A DNA stretch of 64,000 bases from Rhodococcus sp. 14-2470-1b (GTDB taxonomy: Bacteria > Actinomycetota > Actinomycetes > Mycobacteriales > Mycobacteriaceae): NCBI RefSeq assembly GCF_002259415.1, contig NZ_NPFY01000008.1, positions 124,001 to 188,000 of the forward strand, written 5' to 3'. A model generated the notes under the pieces. That model was not told the DNA's origin, did no database searches, and saw nothing but the letters and a program-made list of their open reading frames with translations. A program made the position numbers and the translations under genes. How positions within the stretch are numbered: the stretch's first letter is position 1; every line of letters begins with the position of its first letter. Positions 8,210-15,915 of this stretch are shown in pieces.

Positions 8210-9273
8210 CACGCGTCCTTTCGTAGTGCAGAGGCCACCGGCGCGAGTCCGACCAGGCTTCTGGCTGTGAACAAAGCTGCGCCGCTCGAATCTGCTGCGG
8301 CCCGCAGAGATACAGCGTCACGCAATCTGCGTTCGGCGCTGTACTCGGTCAGATACCCGTACCCACCGTGTGACTGCAGCGCCTTGGCTGCCACGTCGAT
8401 CGCAGTGTCACACGCAGCTCGTAGCGCGGCCAGCACCGCCAGCTCACCGTCCGCACCGTGCGCCGCGAGAAGAGAGACCGCCGAGTGCGCGGCCTGGTCC
8501 AGAATCGACTGCCGCACAGTCGGAATGGCAGTCAGCGCGTCTCCGAACTGGCGTCGCTCGGTCGCGTACTCGAGCGCGTCGTGCGCTGCGCCCGCTGCCA
8601 ACCCGGCGGCGACAGTTGCCGCGCCCCACCGCAGCCGAGAGCGAGCCGATGCCACATCGGCGCCTGCGATCTCGTGCCACCCGCCCGCGCCCGCGTCGAT
8701 GTCCAGCGCACGTGTGAAGGCGCCACCCAGACCCGTTCGGCGCAATGGCTCGGCGTCGATAGCCGTGGGTTCGATCACCAGCGCGGTGTCCTCCGTCCCG
8801 AGAACCACCACGTAGGGGTGCTCGTGGGCAGCGTCCACCCGGGCGATACTGCCGGACAACCCATCACCGTCGCGTCCGAGTCGCACGTGCACCGACATCT
8901 CGTCGACGACTGCGACCGCCGCGGATCCTTCGTGGACACGGGTGCACAGGTCGGTGAATCGTTCGTCGCCCGCCAACACGTCGACAGCGGCGTGTGCTTG
9001 AACCGACGCCCATCCGAGCGCAGGCCACGAGCGGCCGAGCCGCTCGAACACCACGGACGTCGTCACGCGGTCGGCCCCGCCTCCGCCGGCATTCTCGGCC
9101 GTACCCAGGGTCCAGACGCCGAGGGCGGCAAGTTCACCGACCAGGTTCGCAACGGTCGTCGTATCGTCGTGCAGGACGAGGTCATGTGCCTGGGAGAACG
9201 CATCGAGCATGGTCTGAAGGTCCAGTTCGTCGGGCCCCAGTTCCGTACCCCACCAACTGCTCTTGACGGTCAC
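8209..9273 (-). CDS. Acyl-CoA dehydrogenase-like protein lacking the usual catalytic Glu
   Basis: A 354-residue, somewhat short member of the acyl-CoA dehydrogenase family (usual length about 380). The C-terminal four-helix domain is recognisable (LAAGAAHDALEYATERRQFGD, LQSHGGYGYLTEYSAERRLRDA), but the segment after RRLRDA reads VSLRAAADSSG, where typical enzymes have the base-bearing Y-E-G-T. It may be a non-catalytic or partner subunit, as seen in the heteromeric steroid-type acyl-CoA dehydrogenases of actinobacteria, or it may place its base elsewhere. The start is a GTG at 9273 that overlaps the TGA of the BadI-like gene, and the 3' end overlaps the ligase start, so all three should be co-translated. 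Confidence 0.8.
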   Translation of the reverse strand: MTVKSSWWGTELGPDELDLQTMLDAFSQAHDLVLHDDTTTVANLVGELAALGVWTLGTAENAGGGGADRVTTSVVFERLGRSWPALGWASVQAHAAVDVLAGDERFTDLCTRVHEGSAAVAVVDEMSVHVRLGRDGDGLSGSIARVDAAHEHPYVVVLGTEDTALVIEPTAIDAEPLRRTGLGGAFTRALDIDAGAGGWHEIAGADVASARSRLRWGAATVAAGLAAGAAHDALEYATERRQFGDALTAIPTVRQSILDQAAHSAVSLLAAHGADGELAVLAALRAACDTAIDVAAKALQSHGGYGYLTEYSAERRLRDAVSLRAAADSSGAALFTARSLVGLAPVASALRKDA

Positions 9274-10046
9274 GACCAGAATCTTTCGGTGTCGGGCTGA
9301 CGACGAGCACCGAAGGCTTCGCTCATCTCGTGTGCCTCCTGAGACTGCAAGTACAGGCTCAGATGCTGATCGTGAGCCATCCGGGCCTGTCCGGACACGC
9401 CGTTGTGGCGTGCCGAGAACGCGCCCTTCATACCGCCGATGGCGAGGGGGCTGCGCGTCGCGATCTCCTGAGCAACTTCGGTGGCACGGGAGGACAGTTC
9501 CTCCGCTGACACCACCTCGTTGACCAAGCCCATTCCCAACGCCTGATCGGCGGTGTACTTCTTGTTCAAATACCACATCTCCTTGGCACGTTTACGGCCG
9601 ATGGTGTCTTCGAGGTACCAGCTGCCGTAGCCGGCGTCGAAGCTGCCGACCATCGGTCCGACCTGCCGGAACAGTGCATTGGACGAGGCGATGGTCAGGT
9701 CGCACACCGTGTGCAGGACGTTGCCGCCGCCGACTGCAAATCCGTTGACCGCGGCGATTATCGGCTTCGGGATGGTGTCGATGGCTTGGTAGACATCGAT
9801 GATGGGCAAGACCTGCGATTGATCCAGCGAGGTGACCGGATCGTGCTCACCACCGATGCAGAAGAACTTCTCCCCCGCTCCGGTCAGGACCGCCGCACGC
9901 AACGATCTGTCCAGACGTAGCTTCTGCATTGCGTCGAACAGTTCGAGGCAGGTCTGATGACGGAACTTGTTTCCCGCCTCGGGCCGATTGATGGTGATCG
10001 TCAGGACCGGGCCGTCGACCGTCGTGAGGATGTCTTCGTATGTCAT
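9270..10046 (-). CDS. badI: BadI-like 2-ketocyclohexanecarboxyl-CoA hydrolase (MenB-type crotonase)
   Basis: A 258-residue crotonase-fold protein that most resembles BadI, the enzyme that hydrolytically opens the ring of 2-ketocyclohexanecarboxyl-CoA to give pimeloyl-CoA. Shared features are KFFCIGGEHD, the run KPIIAAVNGFAVGGGNVLHT, FRQVGPMVGSFDAGYGSWYLE and RKRAKEMWYLNKKY, a set seen in the BadI/MenB branch and not in ordinary hydratases, which instead have paired Glu residues. The identification rests on my memory of the BadI sequence and is strong at the motif level. It lies just upstream of an overlapping acyl-CoA dehydrogenase and the CoA ligase, and this gene is the main reason to read the operon as alicyclic acid degradation. 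Confidence 0.8.
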   Translation of the reverse strand: MTYEDILTTVDGPVLTITINRPEAGNKFRHQTCLELFDAMQKLRLDRSLRAAVLTGAGEKFFCIGGEHDPVTSLDQSQVLPIIDVYQAIDTIPKPIIAAVNGFAVGGGNVLHTVCDLTIASSNALFRQVGPMVGSFDAGYGSWYLEDTIGRKRAKEMWYLNKKYTADQALGMGLVNEVVSAEELSSRATEVAQEIATRSPLAIGGMKGAFSARHNGVSGQARMAHDQHLSLYLQSQEAHEMSEAFGARRQPDTERFWS

Positions 10047-10047
10047 G

Positions 10048-10935
10048 TCAGTGGCCCTTCGGGGTCGTGTCGTCGGTTCGGAATCCGTGGCCGTTCTTGT
10101 TGCCCAGGCGCCCCGCCGCCACCATTTGCCGCAGCAGCGGCGGCGGCGCGAACCGCTCGTCCAGGGTGGCGTCGTAGGCGGCCTGCGTGGCGTGCAGATG
10201 AACGTCGAGGCCGATGATGTCGAGCATTTTCAGCGGGCCCGTCTTGTATCCGAGGCCGAGCTCGAGGGCGACGTCGATGTCCTCCGCGGTCGCCAACTCG
10301 TTGTCGAATTCTCCGATGACGTCGTTCAGGTACGGCAACAGAAGTGAATTGACCAGGAAGCCCGGCCTGTCCTTGACGACGACTGGGCTCTTGTTCTCCA
10401 GCGAGTGCACCAGCTCGACCAGACGGTCGATCAGATCGTCGTCGGTTTGCAGCGCCCGAACGACCTCGACGGTCTTCATCACCGGCGCCGGGTTGAAGAA
10501 GTGCAATCCGGCGACCCGTTCCGGGTTATCAAGGCCTGCAGCGAGGTCGGTCACGGACAATGCCGAGGTGTTGGTCAGAATCGGAACGGCGGGCCCGACG
10601 ACGTCCGCCACCGAAGCGAGGAGCCCCTTCTTGACGTCGGGGTTCTCGCTCACCGATTCGAGGATCAGGTCGACTTCGGCCAGGTCCGCGATCGACGTGG
10701 TACCGGCGATCCGCCCCAGAACAGCGTCCTTCTCGGATTCGGTGGCCTTGCCGCGTTCGATGCCTCCGTCGAGAAACTGTGCGATCGAGGCCGACCCGGC
10801 GTCGATGCGCTCGCGATCGGTCTCGAGAACGATGACCGTGCGGCCGGATGCCGCGAAGACCTGGGCGATTCCCGCCCCCATGGTGCCGAACCCGAGGACG
10901 CCGATCGTGGGAAATTCCGGTGTTGACTCACTCAT
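10048..10935 (-). CDS. 3-hydroxyacyl-CoA dehydrogenase
   Basis: A 295-residue 3-hydroxybutyryl-CoA dehydrogenase-type enzyme using NAD+. The N-terminal Rossmann motif is IGVLGFGTMGAGIAQVFAASG, followed by ESVSENPDVK, NTSALSV, GLHFFNPAPVMKTVEVV (catalytic His in HFFNP) and KDRPGFLVNSLLLPYLND. The C-terminal domain includes GLGYKTGPLKMLDIIGLDVHLH. It ends 2 nt before the BadI-like gene and begins 9 nt after the next paralogue, so these genes form one tight transcription unit. It is the most canonical of the three paralogues. It may act on the linear hydroxy-acyl-CoA formed after ring opening. Confidence 0.9.
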   Translation of the reverse strand: MSESTPEFPTIGVLGFGTMGAGIAQVFAASGRTVIVLETDRERIDAGSASIAQFLDGGIERGKATESEKDAVLGRIAGTTSIADLAEVDLILESVSENPDVKKGLLASVADVVGPAVPILTNTSALSVTDLAAGLDNPERVAGLHFFNPAPVMKTVEVVRALQTDDDLIDRLVELVHSLENKSPVVVKDRPGFLVNSLLLPYLNDVIGEFDNELATAEDIDVALELGLGYKTGPLKMLDIIGLDVHLHATQAAYDATLDERFAPPPLLRQMVAAGRLGNKNGHGFRTDDTTPKGH

Positions 10936-10944
10936 TGCTGCTCC

Positions 10945-11823
10945 TCAGGATCCGAAAAGTCGGGTGTCGTCGTAGTCGTAGAATCCACGTCCGGTCTTAC
11001 GGCCGAGATCGCCTGCGGCGACCATGCGTTCGACCATCGGGGGCGGGAAGAACTTCGGGTCACGGAGTTGCTCGTACAACCTCGTTGCGACCTGTTGATG
11101 AATGTCCATTCCCACGATGTCGAGCAGACGGAACGGGCCCATCGGGTGCCCGAGCGATCCGAGCACGGCCGCATCGATGGATTCCTTGGTTCCCAGACCG
11201 GCGTCGAGAGCTCTGATGCACGAGTTCTCCCACGGAATCAAGAACCGATTGACGATGAAGCCCGGACGATCCTGGGTGACCACGCTGGTCTTGCCCAGCG
11301 ACGCCATGAACTCGATCGTCGCCTTGTGCGCCCACGTCGCCGTGTGGCGTCCGTCGGCGACCTCGACCAGTTTCATCAGCGGCGCCGGGTTGCAGTAGTG
11401 CGTCCCGACCACTCGTTCCTGATGCTTCGACCCCGAGGCGATACCGGTGACCGACAGTGTCGACGTATTGGTGTGGAACAGAGTCGATTCCGAGACGATG
11501 TCGTCGAGCGAGGCGAAGAGATCCTTCTTCAATTCCAGGCTCTCGTAGACGGCCTCCACGACCACCTCGCACGGCGCCAGGTCTTTCAGGTCGGTGGTTC
11601 CCACGATCCTGTCCTTGGCGCGCTGCCCGGTCTCGGCGTCGAGCTTTCCGAGCGCGATGCTCTTGTCGAAGAACCCGTGCACCGTATCGATGCCGCGCTG
11701 CAAGTTCGCGGAATCGATGTCGAAGAGGATCGTTCGGTGTCCCGCGCGCGCCATGACGGTCGCAATACCCGACCCCATGGTTCCGGCGCCGAGTACAGCT
11801 ACGGTCTTGCTCTCGTTGTTCAT
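10945..11823 (-). CDS. 3-hydroxyacyl-CoA dehydrogenase, second tandem copy
   Basis: A 292-residue paralogue of the neighbouring dehydrogenase. Motifs are VAVLGAGTMGSGIATVMARAG (NAD+), FHTNTSTLSV, GTHYCNPAPLMKLVEV (HFFNP replaced by HYCNP, His retained) and TQDRPGFIVNRFLIPWEN. The sequence ends KTGRGFYDYDDTRLFGS. I chose the ATG at 11823 because AGGAG sits 7 nt upstream; an in-frame ATG at 11844 overlaps the SDR stop codon but has no comparable ribosome site. Divergence at the HFFNP motif suggests a different substrate from the adjacent paralogue, but which one is not readable. Confidence 0.88.
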   Translation of the reverse strand: MNNESKTVAVLGAGTMGSGIATVMARAGHRTILFDIDSANLQRGIDTVHGFFDKSIALGKLDAETGQRAKDRIVGTTDLKDLAPCEVVVEAVYESLELKKDLFASLDDIVSESTLFHTNTSTLSVTGIASGSKHQERVVGTHYCNPAPLMKLVEVADGRHTATWAHKATIEFMASLGKTSVVTQDRPGFIVNRFLIPWENSCIRALDAGLGTKESIDAAVLGSLGHPMGPFRLLDIVGMDIHQQVATRLYEQLRDPKFFPPPMVERMVAAGDLGRKTGRGFYDYDDTRLFGS

Positions 11824-11840
11824 TGCTTCTCCTGGGTCTG

Positions 11841-12599
11841 TCATCGGACGCTCTGGCCACCGTCGATGACGATGACTTCGCCGGTCATGAAGCTCGATTC
11901 GCTACCTGCAAGCAGGAGAAGCCACGGCCGTAGTTCGTCGGGTTGTCCCATCCGGCGGGCCGGAATCGCGCGAACCACGCGGGCCAGAGAATCAGGATCC
12001 TCCCGCATGTCGGCGTTGAGCGGGGTCGCGAAATATCCGGGCGCAATGGCGTTGACCTGCACATCATGGCGCGCCCACTCGATCGCCATCGAACGGGTGA
12101 AGGCAATGACCCCGGCTTTCGACGCCGAGTACGCACCGTGGTTGGCAACGCCCTGCAGTGCGAAGTTGGACGCGATGTTGACGACCTTGCCGGAACGCTG
12201 CGCCACGAAATGCCGACCGGCCGCTCGTGTTGCCAGGAAGGTACCGCGAAGGTTGGTGGCGACGACGCGATCCCACTCGTCGGCCGACTGATCGATCAGC
12301 GGAGTCGATGCCACGATTCCCGAGTTGTTGACCAGAATGTCGACCCTACCGAAGGTCTCGACGGTAGCTTCCACCATACGTTCGACGGACGACTCGTCGG
12401 TGATATCGGTAGGGCACGCAAGCGCCTGCCCACCTTCGGCTTTGACGCCGTCGACGAAGCTGTCGAGTTCGCTGACGGTCCGCGAGGCAACCGACACCGA
12501 AGCTCCTGCGTCGACGAGTGCGTGGGCCATCGATCGACCGAGACCGCGGCCGGCTCCGGTGACGATGGCGACTTTGCCTGCCAGCGGGGTGGTGGTCAT
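11841..12599 (-). CDS. SDR-family dehydrogenase, possible 2-hydroxycyclohexanecarboxyl-CoA dehydrogenase
   Basis: A 252-residue classical short-chain dehydrogenase. It has the TGAGRGLG cofactor motif near residue 14, NNSG (usually NNAG), the catalytic Ser in VNIASN, Tyr-x3-Lys in AYSASKAG and the late PGYFAT segment. The ATG at 12599 overlaps the stop of the acyl-CoA dehydrogenase (ATGA) and is preceded by AAGGAG. A reading frame continues far upstream but that part is antisense-like noise over the neighbouring gene. In cyclohexanecarboxylate pathways the step before ring opening is an SDR (BadH), so this gene is the best candidate for that oxidation. SDRs are too versatile for the sequence alone to prove it. 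Confidence 0.85.
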   Translation of the reverse strand: MTTTPLAGKVAIVTGAGRGLGRSMAHALVDAGASVSVASRTVSELDSFVDGVKAEGGQALACPTDITDESSVERMVEATVETFGRVDILVNNSGIVASTPLIDQSADEWDRVVATNLRGTFLATRAAGRHFVAQRSGKVVNIASNFALQGVANHGAYSASKAGVIAFTRSMAIEWARHDVQVNAIAPGYFATPLNADMREDPDSLARVVRAIPARRMGQPDELRPWLLLLAGSESSFMTGEVIVIDGGQSVR

Positions 12600-13819
12600 G
12601 ACAACTCCTTCAGCGAGCGTGTTGTTTCGCGTCCGATCAGCAGACGTTGAATTTCGTTGGTGCCGTCGTAGATCTGGGTGATCTTGGCGTCGCGTAGGCA
12701 TCGCTCGACGCCGATGTGTGCCAGGTCCCCGTATGGCCCGAGGATTCGAGCGGCCTCGACCGATGCCTCGAATCCGAGGTCCGTGCAGGACTGCTTCATC
12801 ACACCGATCTGCCCCGGGGTGACACCGGGGTCGGTGTCGACGAGACGCGCAGTGGAGTGCAGCAGCAGCCGACCCTGCAGGATCTTCCCGCGCAGATCTG
12901 CGAGAGCGAAGACATGCTCGTCGGGAATCTTGTTGCCGTAGAGCATTTTCAGGCATGCAAGCGTTCGCGCGTAGGCCGACCGTGCGATACCGACTCCCTG
13001 GGCAGCCGCACTGATACGACTCTTGACGACCGACCCCATCACCACCGACCACCCTTTGCCCTCTTCTCCGAGAAGGTTGCGGCGCGGAATCGAGGCATGA
13101 TCGAAGAACAGTTCTGCGGTACTCGAACCGTTCATTCCCATCTTGTGGAAAGGCTGTCCACCCGTCACACCGTCCCACCCGCCCTCGACCACGAACGCGG
13201 TGATGCCATCGCGCTTGCGGGCACGGTCGACGGTGGCGAAGCAGATGATCACATCGGCTCGATCGCCGGTGGTGATGAACGTCTTCTGTCCCGTCAACGA
13301 CCACCCCTCGGCTGTGGGAGTCGCGGTGGTGGTCATGCTGGCCACATCGGACCCTGCGTCGGGTTCGGTGATACCGAGCGAGCCGTAGGCCGACGCGTCG
13401 AGCAGACCCGGAATGTACTGTTGCTGCAGCTCTTCCGAGCCGGCGATGAAAATCGGATACGCCGCGTGCATCTGCGTCATGAACACGAGACTGGTCGCAG
13501 CGCATCCCGCAGTGATCTCCTCCATCGCAACGGCGTACGCGACGTTGGTATCGCCGGTGCCGCCGAGGTGTTCGGGAAAGATCAGTCCGCAGAGCCCCGC
13601 CGCCGCGAGCGCCTGCACACTGTCGTGCGCGAAGGTATGCGTCGCGTCCAACTCCGCAGCGCGAGGCGCGACCTCACGCGATACCACCTCGCGAGTGAGT
13701 GCACGGATGTCGCGCTCACGCACTGTCAGTGAGATGTCCGCAGCCGGCTCGTCGAGCAGTGCATGCAGTGCAACATAGGCTTTGGGATCGGTGGCCATTG
13801 CCAGTAGATCGATGCTCAT
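12596..13819 (-). CDS. Acyl-CoA dehydrogenase with Asp at the catalytic-base position
   Basis: A 407-residue complete acyl-CoA dehydrogenase that would introduce the 2,3 double bond with FAD and pass electrons to ETF. Signatures are ITEPDAGSDVASM (FAD/substrate), QKTFITTG, GMNGSSTAELFFD, and the C-terminal CLRDAKITQIYDGTNEIQR. The base is normally the Glu of Y-E-G-T; here it is Asp385 (IYDGT). An Asp is a conservative change that I would expect in enzymes shaped for bulky or cyclic substrates, consistent with a cyclohexanecarboxyl-CoA dehydrogenase role, but that link is inference. The gene overlaps the SDR downstream by 4 nt and starts 3 nt after the enoyl-CoA hydratase gene. Confidence 0.88.
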   Translation of the reverse strand: MSIDLLAMATDPKAYVALHALLDEPAADISLTVRERDIRALTREVVSREVAPRAAELDATHTFAHDSVQALAAAGLCGLIFPEHLGGTGDTNVAYAVAMEEITAGCAATSLVFMTQMHAAYPIFIAGSEELQQQYIPGLLDASAYGSLGITEPDAGSDVASMTTTATPTAEGWSLTGQKTFITTGDRADVIICFATVDRARKRDGITAFVVEGGWDGVTGGQPFHKMGMNGSSTAELFFDHASIPRRNLLGEEGKGWSVVMGSVVKSRISAAAQGVGIARSAYARTLACLKMLYGNKIPDEHVFALADLRGKILQGRLLLHSTARLVDTDPGVTPGQIGVMKQSCTDLGFEASVEAARILGPYGDLAHIGVERCLRDAKITQIYDGTNEIQRLLIGRETTRSLKELS

Positions 13820-13822
13820 CGT

Positions 13823-14608
13823 CTATGCCTCCGGGTTGTCGAACCGCGCCGGGCGGCGCTCGAGGAATGCGCTGATTCCTTCGGTGGACTCGTCGCCGGC
13901 CACGGCCAGTGCGGCCAGACCGGTTTCGATGGCCAGGCCTGCGTCGAGAGTGGAGTCACGACCCGCCCCGACGGCGGAGAGGATGCTGCGTACTGCGTCG
14001 GGTCCTTGCGCAGCGATTTTCTCCGCCAGGTCGAGTGCAGTGGGCAGAAGGTCGTCCGGACTGGTCGGCGGTATCGGGGTGAGCCCCAGCTCGAACGCCC
14101 GCGCGGCGCTCAGGCGGGCACCGGTCAGCATCATGTACGCCGCGGTGCGTTCACCGATCGCACGAGGCAGCCGCTGCGTACCGCCGTATCCCGGTATGAG
14201 TCCGAGTCCGGACTCGGGCAACCCGAGCGATGCCGATGTCGACAGAACGGGAAAGGTCGCGGTGAGGGCGAGCTCGAATCCACCGCCGAGCGCGAGCCCG
14301 TTCACTGCGGCAATGACCGGTATCGGAAGTTGCTCGATCAGACGAAACGCACGCTGACCGTCGGTCATCGTCCGCCGCGCCGTATCCGGCGTCATGCCGG
14401 CAAGCTCTTTGAGATCGGCCCCGGCGCTGAATGCCTTTTTGCCCGAACCCGTCACGATCACGGCACGCGTCGAGCGATCGGCCGCGGCATCGCTCATGGA
14501 GGCCAGTAGCGCACCGATCACGTCCGCGTTCAGAGCGTTGAAGGCCTCCGGGCGGTCGATGGTCAATGTGGTGACGGAGCCGGATCGCTCGGTCGTGACA
14601 ACGCTCAT
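13823..14608 (-). CDS. Enoyl-CoA hydratase (crotonase), BadK-like role
   Basis: A 261-residue crotonase that should hydrate a 2-enoyl-CoA to the 3-hydroxyacyl-CoA. Both expected Glu residues are present, in GGGFELALT and in GLPESGLGLIPGYGGTQRL; the oxyanion-hole segment is AFSAGADLKEL. It sits between the CoA-transferase (4-nt ATGA overlap at 14605) and the acyl-CoA dehydrogenase, so desaturation and hydration genes are adjacent. In the alicyclic pathway this would be the hydration of cyclohex-1-ene-1-carboxyl-CoA. The start at 14608 matches the family N-terminus (VVTTERSGSVTTLTIDRPEAFNAL). Confidence 0.9.
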   Translation of the reverse strand: MSVVTTERSGSVTTLTIDRPEAFNALNADVIGALLASMSDAAADRSTRAVIVTGSGKKAFSAGADLKELAGMTPDTARRTMTDGQRAFRLIEQLPIPVIAAVNGLALGGGFELALTATFPVLSTSASLGLPESGLGLIPGYGGTQRLPRAIGERTAAYMMLTGARLSAARAFELGLTPIPPTSPDDLLPTALDLAEKIAAQGPDAVRSILSAVGAGRDSTLDAGLAIETGLAALAVAGDESTEGISAFLERRPARFDNPEA

Positions 14609-15837
14609 GAGATGGTCTGTGCTTTCTTGGCTGTGGATGCAGCGACAACCGCGTCCGAGGCGATCAAGGCGTCGACCTCGTCGGGTTCGTAACCGAGCCC
14701 GAGGAGGACCTCCCGCGAATGCTCACCGAGATCGGGGAATCGCTCGTTCCGCGGGGGGACCGTCGCAAGCCGAAATGGACTGTGCACCGTCACCAGCTGG
14801 TCCGCGGAGTCCGGCACGTTCATCAGTGAGCCGCGCGCAACGACCTGCGGATCCTTGACCACTTCCGACAACGTCTGGACCAGGGATGCCGGAACGTCGA
14901 TCTCACCGAACACTCGAAGCCACTCCGCCGCGGTCCGGCCCTGGAGCTTCGCCGCGGCCTGCTCGGTGATTCTCGCGCGTCCGGCACGACGCCCGGCGTT
15001 GTCGGCAAGCGACGGATCGGCGGCGAGATCGGTCAATCCCAGAGCCGTGCAGAATCTCTGCCACATCGAGTCGTTTCCGATCGCGACGACGATGGTGCGA
15101 TCCGACGCCTCGAACGTCTGATAGACGGCGAGTACCGAGTCGGTTCCACCGCTCGGGGCAGGCTCGGGCTCACCTGCGTGGAACGCGGCGATCCTCGGCG
15201 CCATCAACGCAAGGTCGGTGTCGAGCAAGGACACGTCGATGGTTTCGCCCTCACCGGTCCGTGCCTGCCGCACGAGTGCCGCGTTGATCGCAATGGATGC
15301 GCACATTCCGGTGACGACGTCGGACAGTGCCGTGGACACGCGCTGCGGGCTCCCACCCGCTGCGCCGGTCACCGACATCAATCCCGAACGCGCCTGGGCA
15401 ACAAGATCATAACCGGGCAAGCTACTGTCCGGACCGGTCAACCCGAATCCTGACATCGCACAGTAGATCAGCCTGGAGTTGCGTGCCCGCAGGGATTCTC
15501 CGTCGATTCCCATGCGCTCCAGTTTCGCAGGATTCATGTTCTGCAGGAAGACATCGGCGTTGTCGAGCAAACGAAAGAGGACTTCGCGTCCTTCTTCGGT
15601 CCGCAGGTTGAGTACCAACGACTTCTTGTTGCGGTTGGCCGATGCGAACCAGGCGGAGGTCCCGTCGACGAACGGCGGCCCCCACCCCCGCGCATCGTCA
15701 CCGTGGCCTGGGCGCTCGACTTTGATGACGGACGCACCGAGGTCCGCCAGGTACATCGACGCCGTCGGGCCGGCGTACGAAGTGGTCATGTCGACCACGG
15801 TCACTCCATGCAACGGGCCCTGGTTCTCGAGGTTCAT
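14605..15837 (-). CDS. CaiB/BaiF family III CoA-transferase
   Basis: A 410-residue family III CoA-transferase. The N-terminus LHGVTVVDMTTSYAGPTASMYLADLGASVIKVERPG is diagnostic, and PGYDLVAQARSGLMSVTG supplies the catalytic Asp in the position typical of formyl-CoA and CaiB-type transferases, unlike the racemase-like paralogue at 5415-6545 where this site reads AGHDLNYL. It could move CoA from a pathway end product onto a fresh acid, saving ATP compared with the ligase. It is the second gene of the operon, 78 nt after the transporter, and overlaps the enoyl-CoA hydratase by 4 nt. Confidence 0.87.
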   Translation of the reverse strand: MNLENQGPLHGVTVVDMTTSYAGPTASMYLADLGASVIKVERPGHGDDARGWGPPFVDGTSAWFASANRNKKSLVLNLRTEEGREVLFRLLDNADVFLQNMNPAKLERMGIDGESLRARNSRLIYCAMSGFGLTGPDSSLPGYDLVAQARSGLMSVTGAAGGSPQRVSTALSDVVTGMCASIAINAALVRQARTGEGETIDVSLLDTDLALMAPRIAAFHAGEPEPAPSGGTDSVLAVYQTFEASDRTIVVAIGNDSMWQRFCTALGLTDLAADPSLADNAGRRAGRARITEQAAAKLQGRTAAEWLRVFGEIDVPASLVQTLSEVVKDPQVVARGSLMNVPDSADQLVTVHSPFRLATVPPRNERFPDLGEHSREVLLGLGYEPDEVDALIASDAVVAASTAKKAQTIS

Positions 15838-15915
15838 ATCTGTCCTTCGTGTATCGAACGTGTTCGACGCCGTGCGCCACGCCGGTGGCGACGTGGCGCA
15901 CTGGGGCTCCGAAGA

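Noticed and set aside
11841-13505. A 554-codon minus frame joining the SDR to upstream sequence
   Set aside because: Only the last 252 codons look like protein. The rest is an out-of-frame reading of the acyl-CoA dehydrogenase, and a clear ribosome site lies at the SDR start.
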